Numbered from the stretch's first letter, positions 34,832-50,203 are shown. The stretch is DNA of 64,000 nucleotides from Imbricaverruca yamaguchii (GCA_034440575.1 JAOTOL010001305.1:229001-293000); one strand, 5' to 3'. The notes: generated from the letters alone by a model not told the origin. A program made the numbers and translations.

Positions 34832-36600
34832 CGGTGCTGCTGTAACAGTGCTGGGGTGCTGCCCTTCAAGTCGGATGCTTTGTGCAGACATGTCGATGGA
34901 CAAAGCTAGCAACCTGACACTTCACACCTTCACTGTTGAAATGCACCGCTTTCACGTGCATTCGGTACATCCCGGAGCCATACCAGACCAAGCAGGTGTG
35001 GAGAGCTGGAGCGCTGGTACTCCGCGCGGATCCAATAGTCAGTTGCCGCTAGCTGTTCCTGGTAGCTGGCCTTCATAAACAGCTTCACTTGGTGGTGGAG
35101 CTGTTCATGACAACAGCCAGTTGGCCAGCACTGGATTGCTTCTGAGAGCGGCTAACCAAAGGCGCTGGTTTACTACTGGAACTGCAAAAGATCGCACATC
35201 TCTGGCAGCAGGAGGTCGACGAGGAACATAGGTGTGAACAGAGCCGGAATACCGAGTTGCCGCACCATCTCCATCACCTGAGACTGCTGCTAACTCCAGT
35301 ACGGTACAGACCCTCATCTACTGGTGGTGCCGCAGTACAGTCCAGCCAGCCAGCCGCATGCTGCCATCCGGAAGCGTAGCGCGCAGAACCCCACCGTCAG
35401 TCTGGTGTCATAATCCGCCAACTGACTGACTTGTTCCTCTTTGACTGACATATCAATGTGTTGAACAGTTTGGTGTGGCCACATTCTTAAGCGTTTAGAA
35501 TTAGTTGGAACATTTTTTATCCATCTCCTTTTGAGTCAGGTCAGGAGTCTTGGATTCAGGTTAAACTGATAAACGTCGGAGTTCCGTCACCGCTCTTGGC
35601 CGTAGTATTCTGATCTTGGTCGTAAAACAAATGCGGTTACGTTCTTCAACATTGATAATATACAAAATGAAGAATCAATCAACATAAGACACATGCAAAC
35701 GTCAATGTCATATATTTTGTTAAGGTCAAATGTTTGGAGATATGTGAAGGAATGTTGAAGATGGCAATTTTGGAAACAAATGACACTCAGGGTGGGGCAA
35801 TGGTGCCGCCACACCCAAAACCCAAATAATGTTTTCCACACTCTGATCATTTTTCTGAAAATAGACTTTTCAGAGACTGGTAATTTTCCTTTAAAAAATG
35901 TGGACGAAAATTCAAGAGAGCGAAATGGACTTTCTGGACCACAGTGACATAATAAATGAATTCGACGTGTAAAATTACTGCGGCTTGATCATTTTTACCT
36001 TATAATAGGCCTATGTTTAGCCTGTTAGATCCTTGAACTACGTGTACGTGTACGTTCGGGTCATTTGAAGTCATCTCAGCAGCCTTACGTGATATTGACA
36101 TGCAACATGTCACGCTTTTAGAGGATATAGCTTGTGACTATATGTCCCAGGTTTTCAAAAATATTGATTATCAACACATTGTATGTGGAGAACACTTTGT
36201 CTAAATTGAACTTGAGCCTGACCAACACATCTAACCTGGCGTGATATTTTGCATTTTCGTAAGCTTCTTTTGTCATTCGTGCATGCATCGATATATCACT
36301 TTTGACCGTCTTTTATGGGTTCTTTATGACAAATGCATTGAGGTACATATAAATGCCGTATTGGAACGAGTTCGTGTCCCCACAGTGCCAACCGCATTAC
36401 AATAGCTATTCTTAGGATGTCTTGGTGTTATTGGACAACACTTAATGCATGTCATTAATAGTAGCATTGTACACTGACACCTTGTCATCATGGCAAACCG
36501 CTACAATAGTGACGATACATAAGGGTGCCGACGATGTCGAACCGTGTAACTGCCGACCAATATCGATATTGCCCGTCGTGGCTAAGCTTTGTTAGCTTGT
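34832..36600. other. No gene recognised
   Basis: Ordinary sequence with stops in all frames. No domain, tRNA box or tandem repeat noticed. Confidence 0.35.
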
Positions 36601-36609
36601 AATTTACAT

Positions 36610-37100
36610 ACGGCTGATGCAATATTTATCCAGTCAGCATATTCTATGTCAGCAGCAATACAGGTTACGCCCCAGACTATCTTCGGGGGCGGCTGCGTTT
36701 GATGCTGTAAACTATGCGAATAACAATGCCAACAAGGGCATGATGACGTCAGTAGTTATCGCCAATCCATTAAAAGCATTTGGCAGCGTCGGCCAGGGCC
36801 TTCTCCGGGAGTAGCTCAGTCTGCACGGCATTGACAGTCAATGGTTCTTCTCATGGCTTAGTCATTTCTTGCAGTATGTCGAGCATTCTGAGGGCCTATT
36901 CGTGACGCTTGGGGTGGTTCGTGGCTCTATCTTGGGCCTCTTCCTTCTATTTACGAACGACATGCCACAACGCATGTCACAGGGCAAGATTGCCATGCAC
37001 ATCGATTTCACGCAGTTCTTGGACGCATATGTGATACGAGGAGAGACAAAAATGTTATCATCGAAAAGTGCGTTTACTGTATTATGTCATGATACACTTA
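36610..37100 (+). pseudogene. Non-LTR reverse transcriptase fragment (fingers/palm)
   Basis: One frame, interrupted by TAG at 36812-36814, carries the RT core in order. LCQQQYRLRPRLSSGAAAF corresponds to the Q.GFR...ST..A block. SVVIANPLKAFGSVGQGLL corresponds to V..DLSKAFD.V....L. HGIDSQWFFSWL follows, then VVRGSILGLFLLFTNDMP (the G.PQGS.LGP.LF..Y.ND block) and a ruined active site, HIDFTQF where YADDTQ is expected. The catalytic Asp pairs are lost (AFD is AFG). It differs from the CR1 copies and resembles L2-like elements; clade unassigned. Confidence 0.7.
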
Positions 37101-37277
37101 TTATGTATTAAGGCTCATAAACCAAGTTGTATATTATGCCATGAACACATCCCGGGAAGAAGAATCGGTATGATATTTTTAAAAGTTGTGCGTATTTGAA
37201 AATGGCAACTGGGTCACTACAAGTACACATCGATTCCGACTTTATGCTCAAAGCCAGCGACGTCCCATGGCGGGGAT

Positions 37278-37410
37278 GGCCGGAGATGTGTTGTATGATG
37301 TTCGTGACACTAACGGCCGGAGATGTGTTGTATGATGTTCGTGACACTAACGGCCGGAGATGTGTTGTATGATGTTCGTGACACTAACGGCCGGAGATGT
37401 GTTGTATGGT
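37278..37410. repeat. 37-bp tandem repeat, 3 identical units plus partial
   Basis: Units GGCCGGAGATGTGTTGTATG... start at 37278, 37315, 37352 and 37389. The first three are identical; the fourth diverges after about 20 bases. Confidence 0.95.
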
Positions 37411-40784
<3,374 letters not shown>

Positions 40785-41089
40785 CAAGTGGAATGTGTGC
40801 GAAGAAACATTGAAAAAAATTATATGGTTGCCAATGGCAACCAAGTATATTCTCAACCGTGATTTGGGTCAGAATAATTATAACTAGTTGTTTGAATTCA
40901 CAAACCTACTAGGGCAACCAATACTAACGTGAAGATTTTGATTGGTGTAGAATGCTTATATATGGACCATAGTTTTTCGTTGTTCATTTATAATTGCTTG
41001 CATTCTATGTGCACGCAGATTTCAGCGCATTCAACTGGGTATACTGAAACTGGGTATACTGAAAGCATAACTTAAATTTAAAATATAAG

Positions 41090-41945
41090 CGAGGGAAACT
41101 GAGCCATGGCTTTCACATGATTAACATGGCCAGTAAAAGTTAAATGGTCATCCATGTATACTCCCATGTTTCTCACTAACTGTGACTCCTGTATAATCGC
41201 TCCTTTGAAGTTAATGACAAACTTAGGATGTCCCCTATCATTATTCAGCCGCCAAGCACAATCATTTGCGTTTTTTTAGCGATAATCTGCAGACCATTCG
41301 CATAGAACCGTCAGACAGACGAGCCAATGTTTGGCACTCCAGTGTATCTACGTAATACACGTAAGTGTATACACCCGTGTATACACCCGTGTATACACCC
41401 GTGTATACACCCGTGTATACACCCGACAAATTTTGCTTCCGGCCCGAAATTAACAGTTGGGCGTGAGCAGCGAATTTCACTACTTCTAATTCCAACAAAT
41501 CAAGACACAAACCATTTGCCCAAGTCATGCGCATTGTACAAGCAGCTCAGTGGTCCGTCCCGAAGGATTCCAATGTTGTTTGACTGCCTACTTGATATAA
41601 TTGGCACCACATCGCCCGACATGACATTAGCATAGACCTATGTTGTGTGCTAGTCGTCAGTGACACCAAAGCATTTGGATAAATCGAGCAATATCCAAAT
41701 GCAACTAAGGTCCTCGGCACTAGCCATGTAAATACGTTCGGCTATGCAGTTATTCGGCTGTGTAAATCTAGTTTCAGGAGAATGATTCGCCGTACATGCC
41801 TGTTGACCAGATGCAAGCAGGTGGTTGATGTTGAAATATGACATGAGTGTTGATGCACGACGCGTTCGATGGCGTTTGTTTTTGCCGACAGGATCGATAG
41901 CAGGCGGTGGTCAGTCGGCAATGTTGCATTGGAACATCTAGGCAA
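41090..41945 (-). pseudogene. Non-LTR reverse transcriptase remnant with damaged active site
   Basis: Read downwards on the minus strand, with frame changes: HRLLSILSAKTNAIERVVHQ (the NYRP.S.L......E..V block), then MSYFNINHLLASGQQA and HSPETRF, IWILLDLSKCFGVTDD (the DLSKAFD block), GILRDGPLSCLYNAHDL (the G..QG..L.P.L...Y.NDL block), FAAHAQLLISGRKQNL (where FADDAQLL is expected), ANGLQIIAKKTQMIVLGG and RNMGVYMDDHLTFTGHVNHV. All the expected RT blocks occur in order. The sequence between the DLSKCF and GILRDG blocks is too short, so part is deleted. The catalytic DD reads AH. A 12-bp tandem repeat sits right after the active-site block. It is distinct from the CR1 copies. Confidence 0.72.
41365..41424. 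repeat. 12-bp tandem repeat, 5 perfect units
   Basis: GTGTATACACCC occurs five times without change. It lies inside the decayed RT, downstream of its active-site block, and being 12 bases long keeps the frame (GVYT repeated on the minus strand). GTATAC within each unit is palindromic. Confidence 0.98.
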
Positions 41946-42451
41946 TGGTTCAATAACTGTATGCTTCCATCACTGTGCTACTACTCAGCTTAGTAAGCTG
42001 TAATTTATTAATTACTTTCAGTAGCACGTGGCCCCGTCCCAAAGGAAGTTCTGAAACATTTGGGTTCTAATTCAACTTACTCTTGTAGATGTTTTTTTCT
42101 TTTCTTATTTCCTACAATATACCACAATTGTGTTGCATATATTGTTCGGACTTTAAGCAGGTTTAAGTGTGCATCCGGAATAATCTCACTGGAACAGATA
42201 ATGTTGGTAGAGGACACGGTTACCTGTTGTGTGTCTTATCTGCTCTCTACCTCGGGTGTTCCATGCACAATTCACATGCGTATCACTTTGAATGACATTA
42301 CTGCTACCTATTCAACACACGCCACACGTGAGGACTTGCTTCTCCGTACTCTGCGGATGATGGACGGCATTACAATCTGACAGCAGCGCGGCTCTGGCGG
42401 TTCGGCTGTTCGTGAAGCACTCTGTCGGCCACTGATGTACCGGCCGTCAAC
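41946..42451. other. No gene recognised
   Basis: A 106-codon plus frame at 42060-42380 has no recognisable domain. Nothing else seen. Confidence 0.35.
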
Positions 42452-42691
42452 TCAGATGTATCAGCCGAGATGCCGTCACCTCGTCAGATGTATCAGCCGA
42501 GATGCCGTCACCTCGTCAGATGTATCAGCTGAGATGCCGTCACCTCGTCAGATGTATCAGCTGAGATGCCGTCACCTCGTCAGATGTATCAGCTGAGATG
42601 CCGTCACCTCGTCAGATGTATCAGCTGAGATGCCGTCACCTCGTCAGATGTATCAGCTGAGATTCCGTCACCTCGTCAGATGTATCAGCTT
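42452..42691. repeat. 32-bp minisatellite, 7 units plus half unit
   Basis: The unit is TCAGATGTATCAGC(C/T)GAG... ending GCCGTCACCTCG. The first two units have CCGAG and later ones CTGAG; the seventh has one further change. It is unrelated in sequence to the 32-bp unit at 15.9 kb. Confidence 0.95.
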
Positions 42692-43583
42692 TGCGCCTGA
42701 CGAGAAGGCGACAGGTAGGCGCTGCTAACGGCTGCGCCCCTCCGATGAGCTCTTCACGCGTCCAACATGAGACACAGTATCGAGCTGCAGGAGGAAGGTA
42801 TGCCGGAGGGCGTCCCATGCCTCAGATGTCGTCTCACTGGCACAGACACTTTTCAGTCGGCATTGTGTAAGGTAACATTAAAATCGTCAGCATCGGTACG
42901 ATCAAGACATCTGCTGTGTGCTACAAATGCATCATTATGCATACCACGGATACACCGCATCAGCATTCGCGTAAAATCATGTGACCCATCGCCGTGACAG
43001 TTCTGGTGATGCAGTTACCAATAGCTTATTCAGGTTGAGTTGTTGCAACGACATTTAGCAACGACCCGGTGCGTTGCTAGATGCAACGACATCTAGCAAC
43101 GCAGGCGTATCTACTTTGACATACAAAGTTCATCCATGGTCAAAGCATCACGCAATTGGATTCCCGATGTCCTAGGGTCACGTCTAAGTAAGCATGTGCT
43201 TAGATCGTCGGCCAATGCCATTTTGTGACGGTCCAATGCGATCATGAACTGAAGCTGAGTGCTGAGTTCATCCAAGTCTGCTTATATGTGTCCCAGCATG
43301 TTGATTGGATGACGGCAGACGGTCACAAACAAAAACTGTCGCTACTTGCCAGCCTCATGAAAACCCATATGTTTCCAACAAACAAAATGATACTGAGTGT
43401 CAGTTGTGTCTGTTGGTAATGCTATTACTTTTTGTGATTCACGAGCATTTTCAGCGATGGAACTTGTCATGACGAATTGAGCATACTGCGTTGTCGACGA
43501 TAGAGCGTAGGTTCACGTACGCTTGCACGTTGGGATTGTCGGTTAGAAACAGTCGAACACTTGGTGAGTGTGATCTCACCACT
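42692..43583. other. No gene; one perfect stem-loop
   Basis: At 43072-43101 CGTTGCTAGATG and CATCTAGCAACG form a perfect 12-bp inverted repeat around a 6-base loop, with a related CAACGACATTTAGCAACG just upstream. Remaining sequence shows no coding signal. Confidence 0.5.
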
Positions 43584-44692
43584 GCTGGTCCGTGGCTCTC
43601 TGGTGGTCCGTGGCTCTCTGGTGGTCCGTGGCTCTCTGGTGGTCCGTGGCTCTCTGGTGGTCCGTGGCTCTTTGGTGGTCCGTGGCTCTCTGGTGGTCCG
43701 TGGCTCTCTGGTGGTCCGTGGCTCTCTGGTGGTCCGTGGCTCTCTGGTGGTCCGTGGCTCTCTGGTGGTCCGTGGCTCTCTGGTGGTCCGTGGCTCTCTG
43801 GTGGTCCGTGGCCTCTGGTGGTCCGGCTCTTGGCTCTCTTGGTCCGTGGCTCTCTGGTGGTCCGTGGCTCTCTGGTGTCCTGCTCTGTTCTTGGCTCTCT
43901 GGTGGTCCGTGGCTCTCTGGTGGTCCGTGGCTCTCTGGTGGTCCGTGGCTCTCTGGTGGTCCGTGGCTCTCTGGTGGTCCGTGGCTCTCTGGTGGTCCGT
44001 GGCTCTCTGGTGGTCCGTGGCTCTCTGGTGGTCCGTGGCTCTCTGGTGGTCCGTGGCTCTGGTGGTCCGTGGCTCTCTGGTGGTCCGTGGCTCTCTGGTG
44101 GTCCGTGGCTCTCTGGTGGTCCGGTCTCTGGTGGTCCGTGGCTCTCTGGTGGTCCGTGCCTCTGGTGGTCCGTGGCTCTCTGGTGGTCCGTGGCTCTCTG
44201 GTGGTCCGTGGCTCTCTTGTCGGCTGGTGGTCCGTGGCTCTCTGGTGGTCCGTGGCTCTCTGGTGGTCCGTGGCTCTGTGGTCCGTGGCTCTCTGGTGGT
44301 CCGTGGCTCTCTGGTGGTCCGTGGCTCTCTGGTGGTCCGTGGCTCTCTGGTGGTCCGTGGCTCTCTGGTGGTCCGTGGCTCTCTGGTTGTCCGTGGCTCT
44401 CTGGTGGTCCGTGGCTCTCTGGTGGTCCGTAGCTCTGGTGGTCCGTGGCTCTCTGGTGGTCCGTGGCTCTCTGGTGGTCCGTGGCTCTCTGGTGGTCCGT
44501 GGCTCTCTGGTGGTCCGTGGCTCTCTGGTGGTCCGTGGCTCTCTGGTGGTCCGTGGCTCTCTGGTGGTCCGTGGCTCTCTGGTGGTCCGTGGCTCTCTGG
44601 TGGTCCGCGGCTCTCTGGTGGTCCGTGGCTCTCTGGTGGTCCGTGGCTCTCTGGTGGTCCGTGGCTCTCTGGTGGTCCGCGGCTCACTGGCT
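43584..44692. repeat. 18-bp minisatellite, about 60 units
   Basis: The unit is GTGGTCCGTGGCTCTCTG. Most units are identical, with scattered single substitutions (CTTTGG, CCGCGG, GGTTGTCC) and several units shortened by 2-9 bases near 43806-43885, 44052, 44121, 44156, 44215 and 44272. Because 18 is a multiple of three, all frames on both strands are nearly open. They give frames of up to 507 codons (+, VVRGSL) and 406 codons (-, HGPPES). The shortenings change frame within the array, which argues against translation. Confidence 0.97.
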
Positions 44693-44699
44693 TTTCAGG

Positions 44700-44945
44700 C
44701 GTCTCTGGCTCTCAATCGATCCCCCTGCCCACGCAGTTGCTGTCCTCGCTCCGCTGGAGGTTCAGGCGTCTCTGGCTCTCAATCGATCCCTCCTGCCCAC
44801 GCAGTTGCTGTCCTCGCTCCGCTGGAGGTTCAGGCGTCTCTGGTTCTCAATCGATCCTCCTGCCCACGTCGCTGCTGGCGTGCGGTCCGCTGGAGGTCCA
44901 GGCGTATCTGGCTCTCAATCGATCCCTCCTGCCCACACCGCTCTG
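44700..44945. repeat. 67-68-bp tandem repeat, 3.5 units
   Basis: Units start GCGT(C/A)TCTGG(C/T)TCTCAATCG and contain CTCCGCTGGAGGTTCAG. The third is diverged in the middle (CGTCGCTGCTGGCGTGCGG) and the fourth is partial. It directly follows the 18-bp array and shares TGGCTCTC with it, so one may have arisen beside the other. Confidence 0.9.
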
Positions 44946-46845
44946 CGTCTGCTATTCTCTGCACTGCGAGACGCTGCTGCCAGTCAGATGGTGTTTCACG
45001 GTGTTGGCGGCGACAATCATATTCCAGCTTCCATTGATTGTCTTCTGGATGTTCATGCTCCACAGAGTGAAGTCTGGCAGCTAAGCGGCGTTCTCGGAAT
45101 TCCAGGTTTCAGGCATTCTATGTGACTACACACGGGACCTCGGAGTATTCTGGACAGTGGCAGAACTGTCCTAAGAGAGCGGCCAACCAATCGGCTGACC
45201 AACATGTTCAGAAATGAGTGGAGCTAATTAACACGGATACCAATAATGTCCTAGCGAACAAGGCATGGCAAAGATCGCCATTGAAACTGACCAGAATTTG
45301 GCATATTTTACAGTTCCAAGGCTTTGAGTCGGAGTACTCCTGCCTCGGAGCCGGACCAAGTTGACGGCCGGTTTGTGGTCCGCTGCTGGGGGCTGGGGAA
45401 ACCGAGCATTTTGAAGAGTGCCGGTGAGTGAAAGGTCTGTGGTCACATCGTGCATGCCATTGTGTTGTGTTCATATATGTCTGCGTTCTTTCTGCAGCCA
45501 TGTGTTAGCGTGGATGTGAGACCGATCCTATATAGTTCGAACTTCGGGTGCAATATGTTCAGACGCAAAATCACTGAAACATTAGGTTAACTCCCACTCT
45601 GCCACTAATTCTCACTCCAGATACAATGTGGAAATATGTCCGCTTATTCGTTTATTACTTTTTTCTCGCATAAATCGTCAATATGATATGCGTCCCACTT
45701 ATAAACGAAGTCATATATCGAGTCAATAGAGTCAAGACGGAGTCGCACTCACACGTTAAATAGGGATGGAGAACTCGCACATGATGCAGAAGCTCTTTGG
45801 AAGCGGATTGATTAACATACCACAAACAAACACAGCCCTGCTGCAATCTCTGTACCGAATGTGGGATGAGGCTGAAGTGTCAAAACACCAACAAAAAATA
45901 TATATTCTGAGAGTAGGAAATGTTGTCTTGCATGCAGATATGTCATTTATATTCGACTCGATCGCCCCGCATTTCGTGTGCATTTCGGCAGTAACCGTCC
46001 ACACGATGCCACAGTACTCGGAGATCGACTTCACGTGAGCGTAATGGCCGCTAGCAGACCATGACGCAATTTCCTATGAAAAATAATGTTGCCTTTTGCA
46101 CAAGGGACACCCAAACATCGATATTTCGCACCGATAATTTCAGTTTCGAACCCGGCCCGTATTAGCATTGGCCCGTAGCACTAACTATGGTCATAATTGT
46201 GCCATATTGCAGTGATGCAATGTAGTGTATATTTGCATTGTATCATATTGCATTCGCACCACATGGTGTTCCATAGATAATTGTGGCCGTTCGCCTCAGA
46301 ATCGGACAGGAATACAAAATAATGTATGCACTCAGTACACATCGATATAATCTAACACACGATGCAGCGCCTCACCAAAACAGCACATGTACACAACATC
46401 CAATTGGCCCAGCAAGTATTTAACTACGCCGTAAGTGCCGCAGAGGCAGTAGCATCAGCACAGCTGATAGGAGATCGAAGGAAACTGGCGCTCGACGTTC
46501 GAGGCACATCTAACCAGGTGCAGTGGGCGGCCTTGGGGGTGCGTCAGTTGGCCTTGTCTCGTGCGTTGCTCTCGCGCGCAGTTAATTGCGATAGCGTGTA
46601 CAGTGATTACGTCGCTCACTTTAAATCATCTTGCCGGTCAGGCAATGCGTGTTGAATTCGGCCAGCTACTTAGCTGACAAACATGCAAGTGTGTTTCGCA
46701 GACCCGAGGCGTGATGGAATTTAAAACACAAAAATAACCATATCGGCATTTTCAAATACACATTTTGCCCTCATGCATCCCGGTATCATGCACTGGCATA
46801 AAATAACTGACTTGAAGGATACTATTGCAGTTACAAACGTGTTAA
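44946..46845. other. No gene firmly recognised
   Basis: A 90-codon ATG frame at 45766-46038 (+) has even composition (FGSGLINIPQTNTALLQSL) and ends before a GTGAGC, so it might hold an exon. The opposite strand is equally open and no domain is seen. The rest shows nothing. Confidence 0.3.
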
Positions 46846-47130
46846 TCATCCTTTTAAGCACCACTCACAGTGCCGTACATGCGAGGGTTTGCCCAGGATG
46901 GCCCTACATCGTCGGCAGAGCGTCGCCAGGTGGTCATCCCAAGACATTGTACTGGCAAAGGTCACTCCAAGGTAGCACTTCACGACAGGGCTCGAGACTG
47001 ACTTCACAGAACGCAGCGTGACATTCTGGAAGCTAAGTGGACGTTTTGACGGCCACCGGAGACGGTGAGCTGTTTTCTTTACCTTTTTCTTCAATTCATT
47101 TGCGCGAATCAGTCTTCCGAGGGATGCCAA
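46846..47130 (-). pseudogene. Non-LTR reverse transcriptase fragment (post-active-site)
   Basis: The minus frame reads SPVVKCYLGVTFASTMSWDD, then HLATLCRRCRAILGKPSHVR and HC. This is the YLGV.LD..L.W..H....C.R....L block that follows the RT active site in many LINEs. No other RT blocks are detectable on either side. Downstream on the minus strand stops accumulate. Fragment type unassigned. Confidence 0.5.
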
Positions 47131-47580
47131 AATCCCATATATGAAGAATGCGGGTATGCAGGTTATTTATCAGCCCACTAACCAACACCTGGGTGCGGAG
47201 GGTATACAAGTAGAGGTAGGGGGTAGACATTTTTTGTTCCGGGTATTGGTCATTCTACCCTTTTTGGATCTAATATGATCAAATATGTGAACAAAAATTG
47301 GGGAATTTTATTTTCTGCGAAACCCATCGGTACCGACATTTTTCCGTTCTACCCCTATATAAGCTCAACTATAAATTTGGGCAAAATTCAGATATTCTCA
47401 GTTTTGGTGCTAGAGAGCTCATTCTTGGTTTATTTAAAATGCAGACCCCAAATTTGGTCGTAAAAAGTGGGCTTAAGTTTGAAATCTCTGAAAAATAGCG
47501 GATTAAACGGACATATAGCGGATATATAGCGTATATATAGCGAATATATATGATATATAATAGCGGAAATATTTTCGGTG
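47131..47580. other. AT-rich leader of the transposase-like gene
   Basis: GGGTAGACATTTTTTGTTCC at 47220 and CATTCTACCC near 47251-47260 form a weak inverted pair. At about 47505-47575 the word ATATAGCG(G/T/A) recurs with 11-13 base spacing immediately ahead of the ATG. No terminal inverted repeat was proven. Confidence 0.35.
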
Positions 47581-50203
47581 ATGTCTGCCGCTTCTTCATC
47601 GACTATCTCCTTCGTCCTCGGCTCTAAGCTGCCATGGGTTTCGGAATGTGTGGAGGCCATGCATCGCCACGCCCTTGGCGGCTTCCCTAAGCAGGAGAAC
47701 GAGACGGGCCTTCGGCGCGCGACGGTCCGCGCCTTCGTGCTCGCCCTTCACGAGCTGTGGTGTTCGGCCTTCGAGATCGAGTTCGTTACGACGCACAAAG
47801 TCATCGCGGACAGGTTGCGGAGGGAACTCGTCGTGCACTGCAACGCGAACAAGCAGCGTAAGCACGACAGTGTCAGTCACAGACTGACACCAACTGCGAC
47901 GGGCACCGACTGCTCCGGTCGGGTTTCGCGCGCGACGAAGTATCGCGTGAGACTCAGACGGAGGCCGCTGACATTGCACAGTCGCCACGACCGCCAATTC
48001 GCGTTAGGTCGCGCAACTGCACCGACGGGAGCCAGACCGCCATCGCCGTCATGTCGACGAGGTGCGGCATTTCCGTGCCGAAGGCCCGTGTGGCGGTGCA
48101 GGCGACCTCTAAACACATGTACGGCCACACGTACATCCTGGCCAAGCCGAGCTCCGCCGACGACGAACCTCCTCCGAAGAAAGCGATGTGCCAGTCGCCG
48201 GTGTCTGCGGACGAGTACGCAAATTACAAGTTCGTCCTGCCGTCCGCGCGGACTGTGACTGAGTTCAAGCTGTCACAGGCAGCGCGGGAAGAGGCGAACG
48301 CAGCCCAAGCTCTGTGCACGGTGCCTGACGACGTTCGCGCGACCGTCCACTATGACACGACTTCGCGCAACAACATCGACGGCGAGTGGCCGTCGCTCAT
48401 TCTCGTGGTCAGCGATACCCGACGCTTCCGTCTGCGCCCGCTCTTCTTTGCTTACGAGGACCGTCCTAACATCGTCCGCTTGTTCGTGGAGTCATTCGAG
48501 CGACTCGCCGCAGCAGCGTCGACGAGCACCACCGAAGTCATCACTGTTCAGTCACTGTGGCGCTGCGTGTCGAATGTGATGACCGACGCCGCGAGTAAGA
48601 ACCTCGCGTTCGAGAAGGAGGTGTCGGCAGCACTTCAGACCGATCACGTGCCGCACCACTTGTTGTGCGAGGCACACACCGTGGAGGCCCTTGATGTCTC
48701 GAATCTGCGCGTGCTCTCGTCGCTGGAGCAGCAAGTCAAGTTGCGGCAGAAGTTCGAGGCCGTCGACTCCGCGTTACGATCGTTCTTCCGCAGCCGTCCG
48801 GCGGTCGTCGTCGCGGGCATCGTGGCGCTGCTCAAGCTGATCACGCACGACAAGAGCGCCGCGTCGACTTCTCTCGCCGACGAATTCGACTTGCTCTGCG
48901 AGTCGGAAGGCGTGGTCAAACACCTGGTGCTCTACCACAAGCGGCGCTTCACGAAGCTCGGGTATGCGTCTGCGTCGCTGGTGCATGCATTGGAGTCCGA
49001 GGTCTGTGAGACTGAGCTGCGCGTGCTGGCATACTTCACCCAGATGGTGACGCTGCCCTGCTCAACTGCATCGAACAGTGCTCGCAGGTCTATCTGCTCA
49101 GGCTCTTGCCGCAGCTGCACGTCGACCTCGCCCAAGGCACGATGGACACATTGCAACAGTGGTGCGTCACGTACCACCACGTGCCGGTGGAGCCGCCGTC
49201 GACCGCCCTGGATCACGTAGTGCTCAAGCAGGTGTGCGCCGACGCCAGTCGGACCGTGAAGCTGCAGTGCGGCCGCGAGTGCGGCTTCGCAGCCGACGAC
49301 GAGGCGCCGCCGCGCGCCGCACAGCTCCACTTGCTGCCACAGCTGGAGTTGGCGAAGACGAAAAACATCGACGCCAAGCGCAACTTAGCGAAGTTCAGTA
49401 ACCTCGCAGTGGTTACGAAGTTCCGCAACAAGAACTCGGCGAATGGAATTCGGACAGATATGACGCTGTACCAGTCGAAGGTCCAGACCGTCGGCCGCGT
49501 CACTATCCCTATCAAGTCGGTCCTTGCCAAGCACGAGTTGTCGTGGACAGCCGAGTAGCGTGCACTCATGCGCGAGCCGCCGCAGCGCAATTTGGCCACC
49601 AGCCAGCATCAGCGCGACTTCGTGCGTCGCCTCCTCATTGAGTGCAAGCGCTGGGGCGGCCCGCGTTCATCGGTTGACGAGCTGTTGGTGACTCTTCGCG
49701 GCAACTTGGAAATCGACGAGCGGCTCGTTCGGACCGAGCTCTCTTTCTACAAACATTCCCACTCGGCAGACGTCGCGGCGCGACCGGAGCTGTTCAAGCT
49801 CATGCGAATGCAGCACGCCGAGCGGTTCGATAACTTGTGCGCTGACGCTGTGACCGGCACGTCCGCGCCTGAGCTGATGGTGCTGTCGGTCGTGATGTGT
49901 GAGATTGGGGCAGACTGCGTCGCTTGGTTTCTGTGCTGCCCGAAGGAGGTCCGCGAGGATGGGAACACTGTCGTTGAGCACCTCGAACGGGTATACAAGA
50001 AGTGCGACAAACTGGCGGCGGCACCCGGTCGTTGAGGACGTTCAAGTCGCCCGGCCAGGGCAGCTCGTCCAGTGTTCAGCTGAGGCCGAGTGGTCGACGC
50101 CGATCCTCGAGCAACTCGGTTCACCGCGACGAACTGCGAGTCTCTCGCCAAGCTCTGCCGCCACTGTCTTGAAAATGTGACCCTAGAGAGTGAATTGAGA
50201 TGA
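47581..50203 (+). pseudogene. Decayed transposase-like gene, DDE/hAT-like signatures, GC-rich, intronless
   Basis: ATG at 47581 opens a frame with TISFVLGSKLPWVSECVEAM. The frame shifts at about 47840-47900, and the second frame (to about 49056) carries ARVAVQATSKHMYGHTY, HYDTTSRNNIDGEWPSLIL, FRLRPLFFAYEDRPNIVRL, VMTDAASKNLAFEKEV, HHLLCEAHTVEALD and SLADEFDLLCESEGVVKHL. A one-base loss at about 49056-49058 shifts to a third frame (LLNCIEQCSQVYLLRLLP, TVKLQCGRECGF). TAG at 49556-49558 interrupts it, and homologous-looking sequence continues (RALMREPPQRNL) to 50035. FTATNCESLAKLCRHCLE in another frame ends at TGA 50201-50203. A D, then a D followed about 30-40 residues later by C-x-x-H, resembles the hAT transposase layout; that assignment is inference. 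I cannot name the family. GC content is far above the flanks. Confidence 0.5.

Noticed and set aside
34180..34909. ORFs of 140-174 codons
   Set aside because: Translation of the 36-bp minisatellite; open on both strands.
43467..45084. ORFs of 507, 481, 406 and 313 codons
   Set aside because: Products of the 18-bp array on both strands, with frame switches inside the array and no non-repeat domain.
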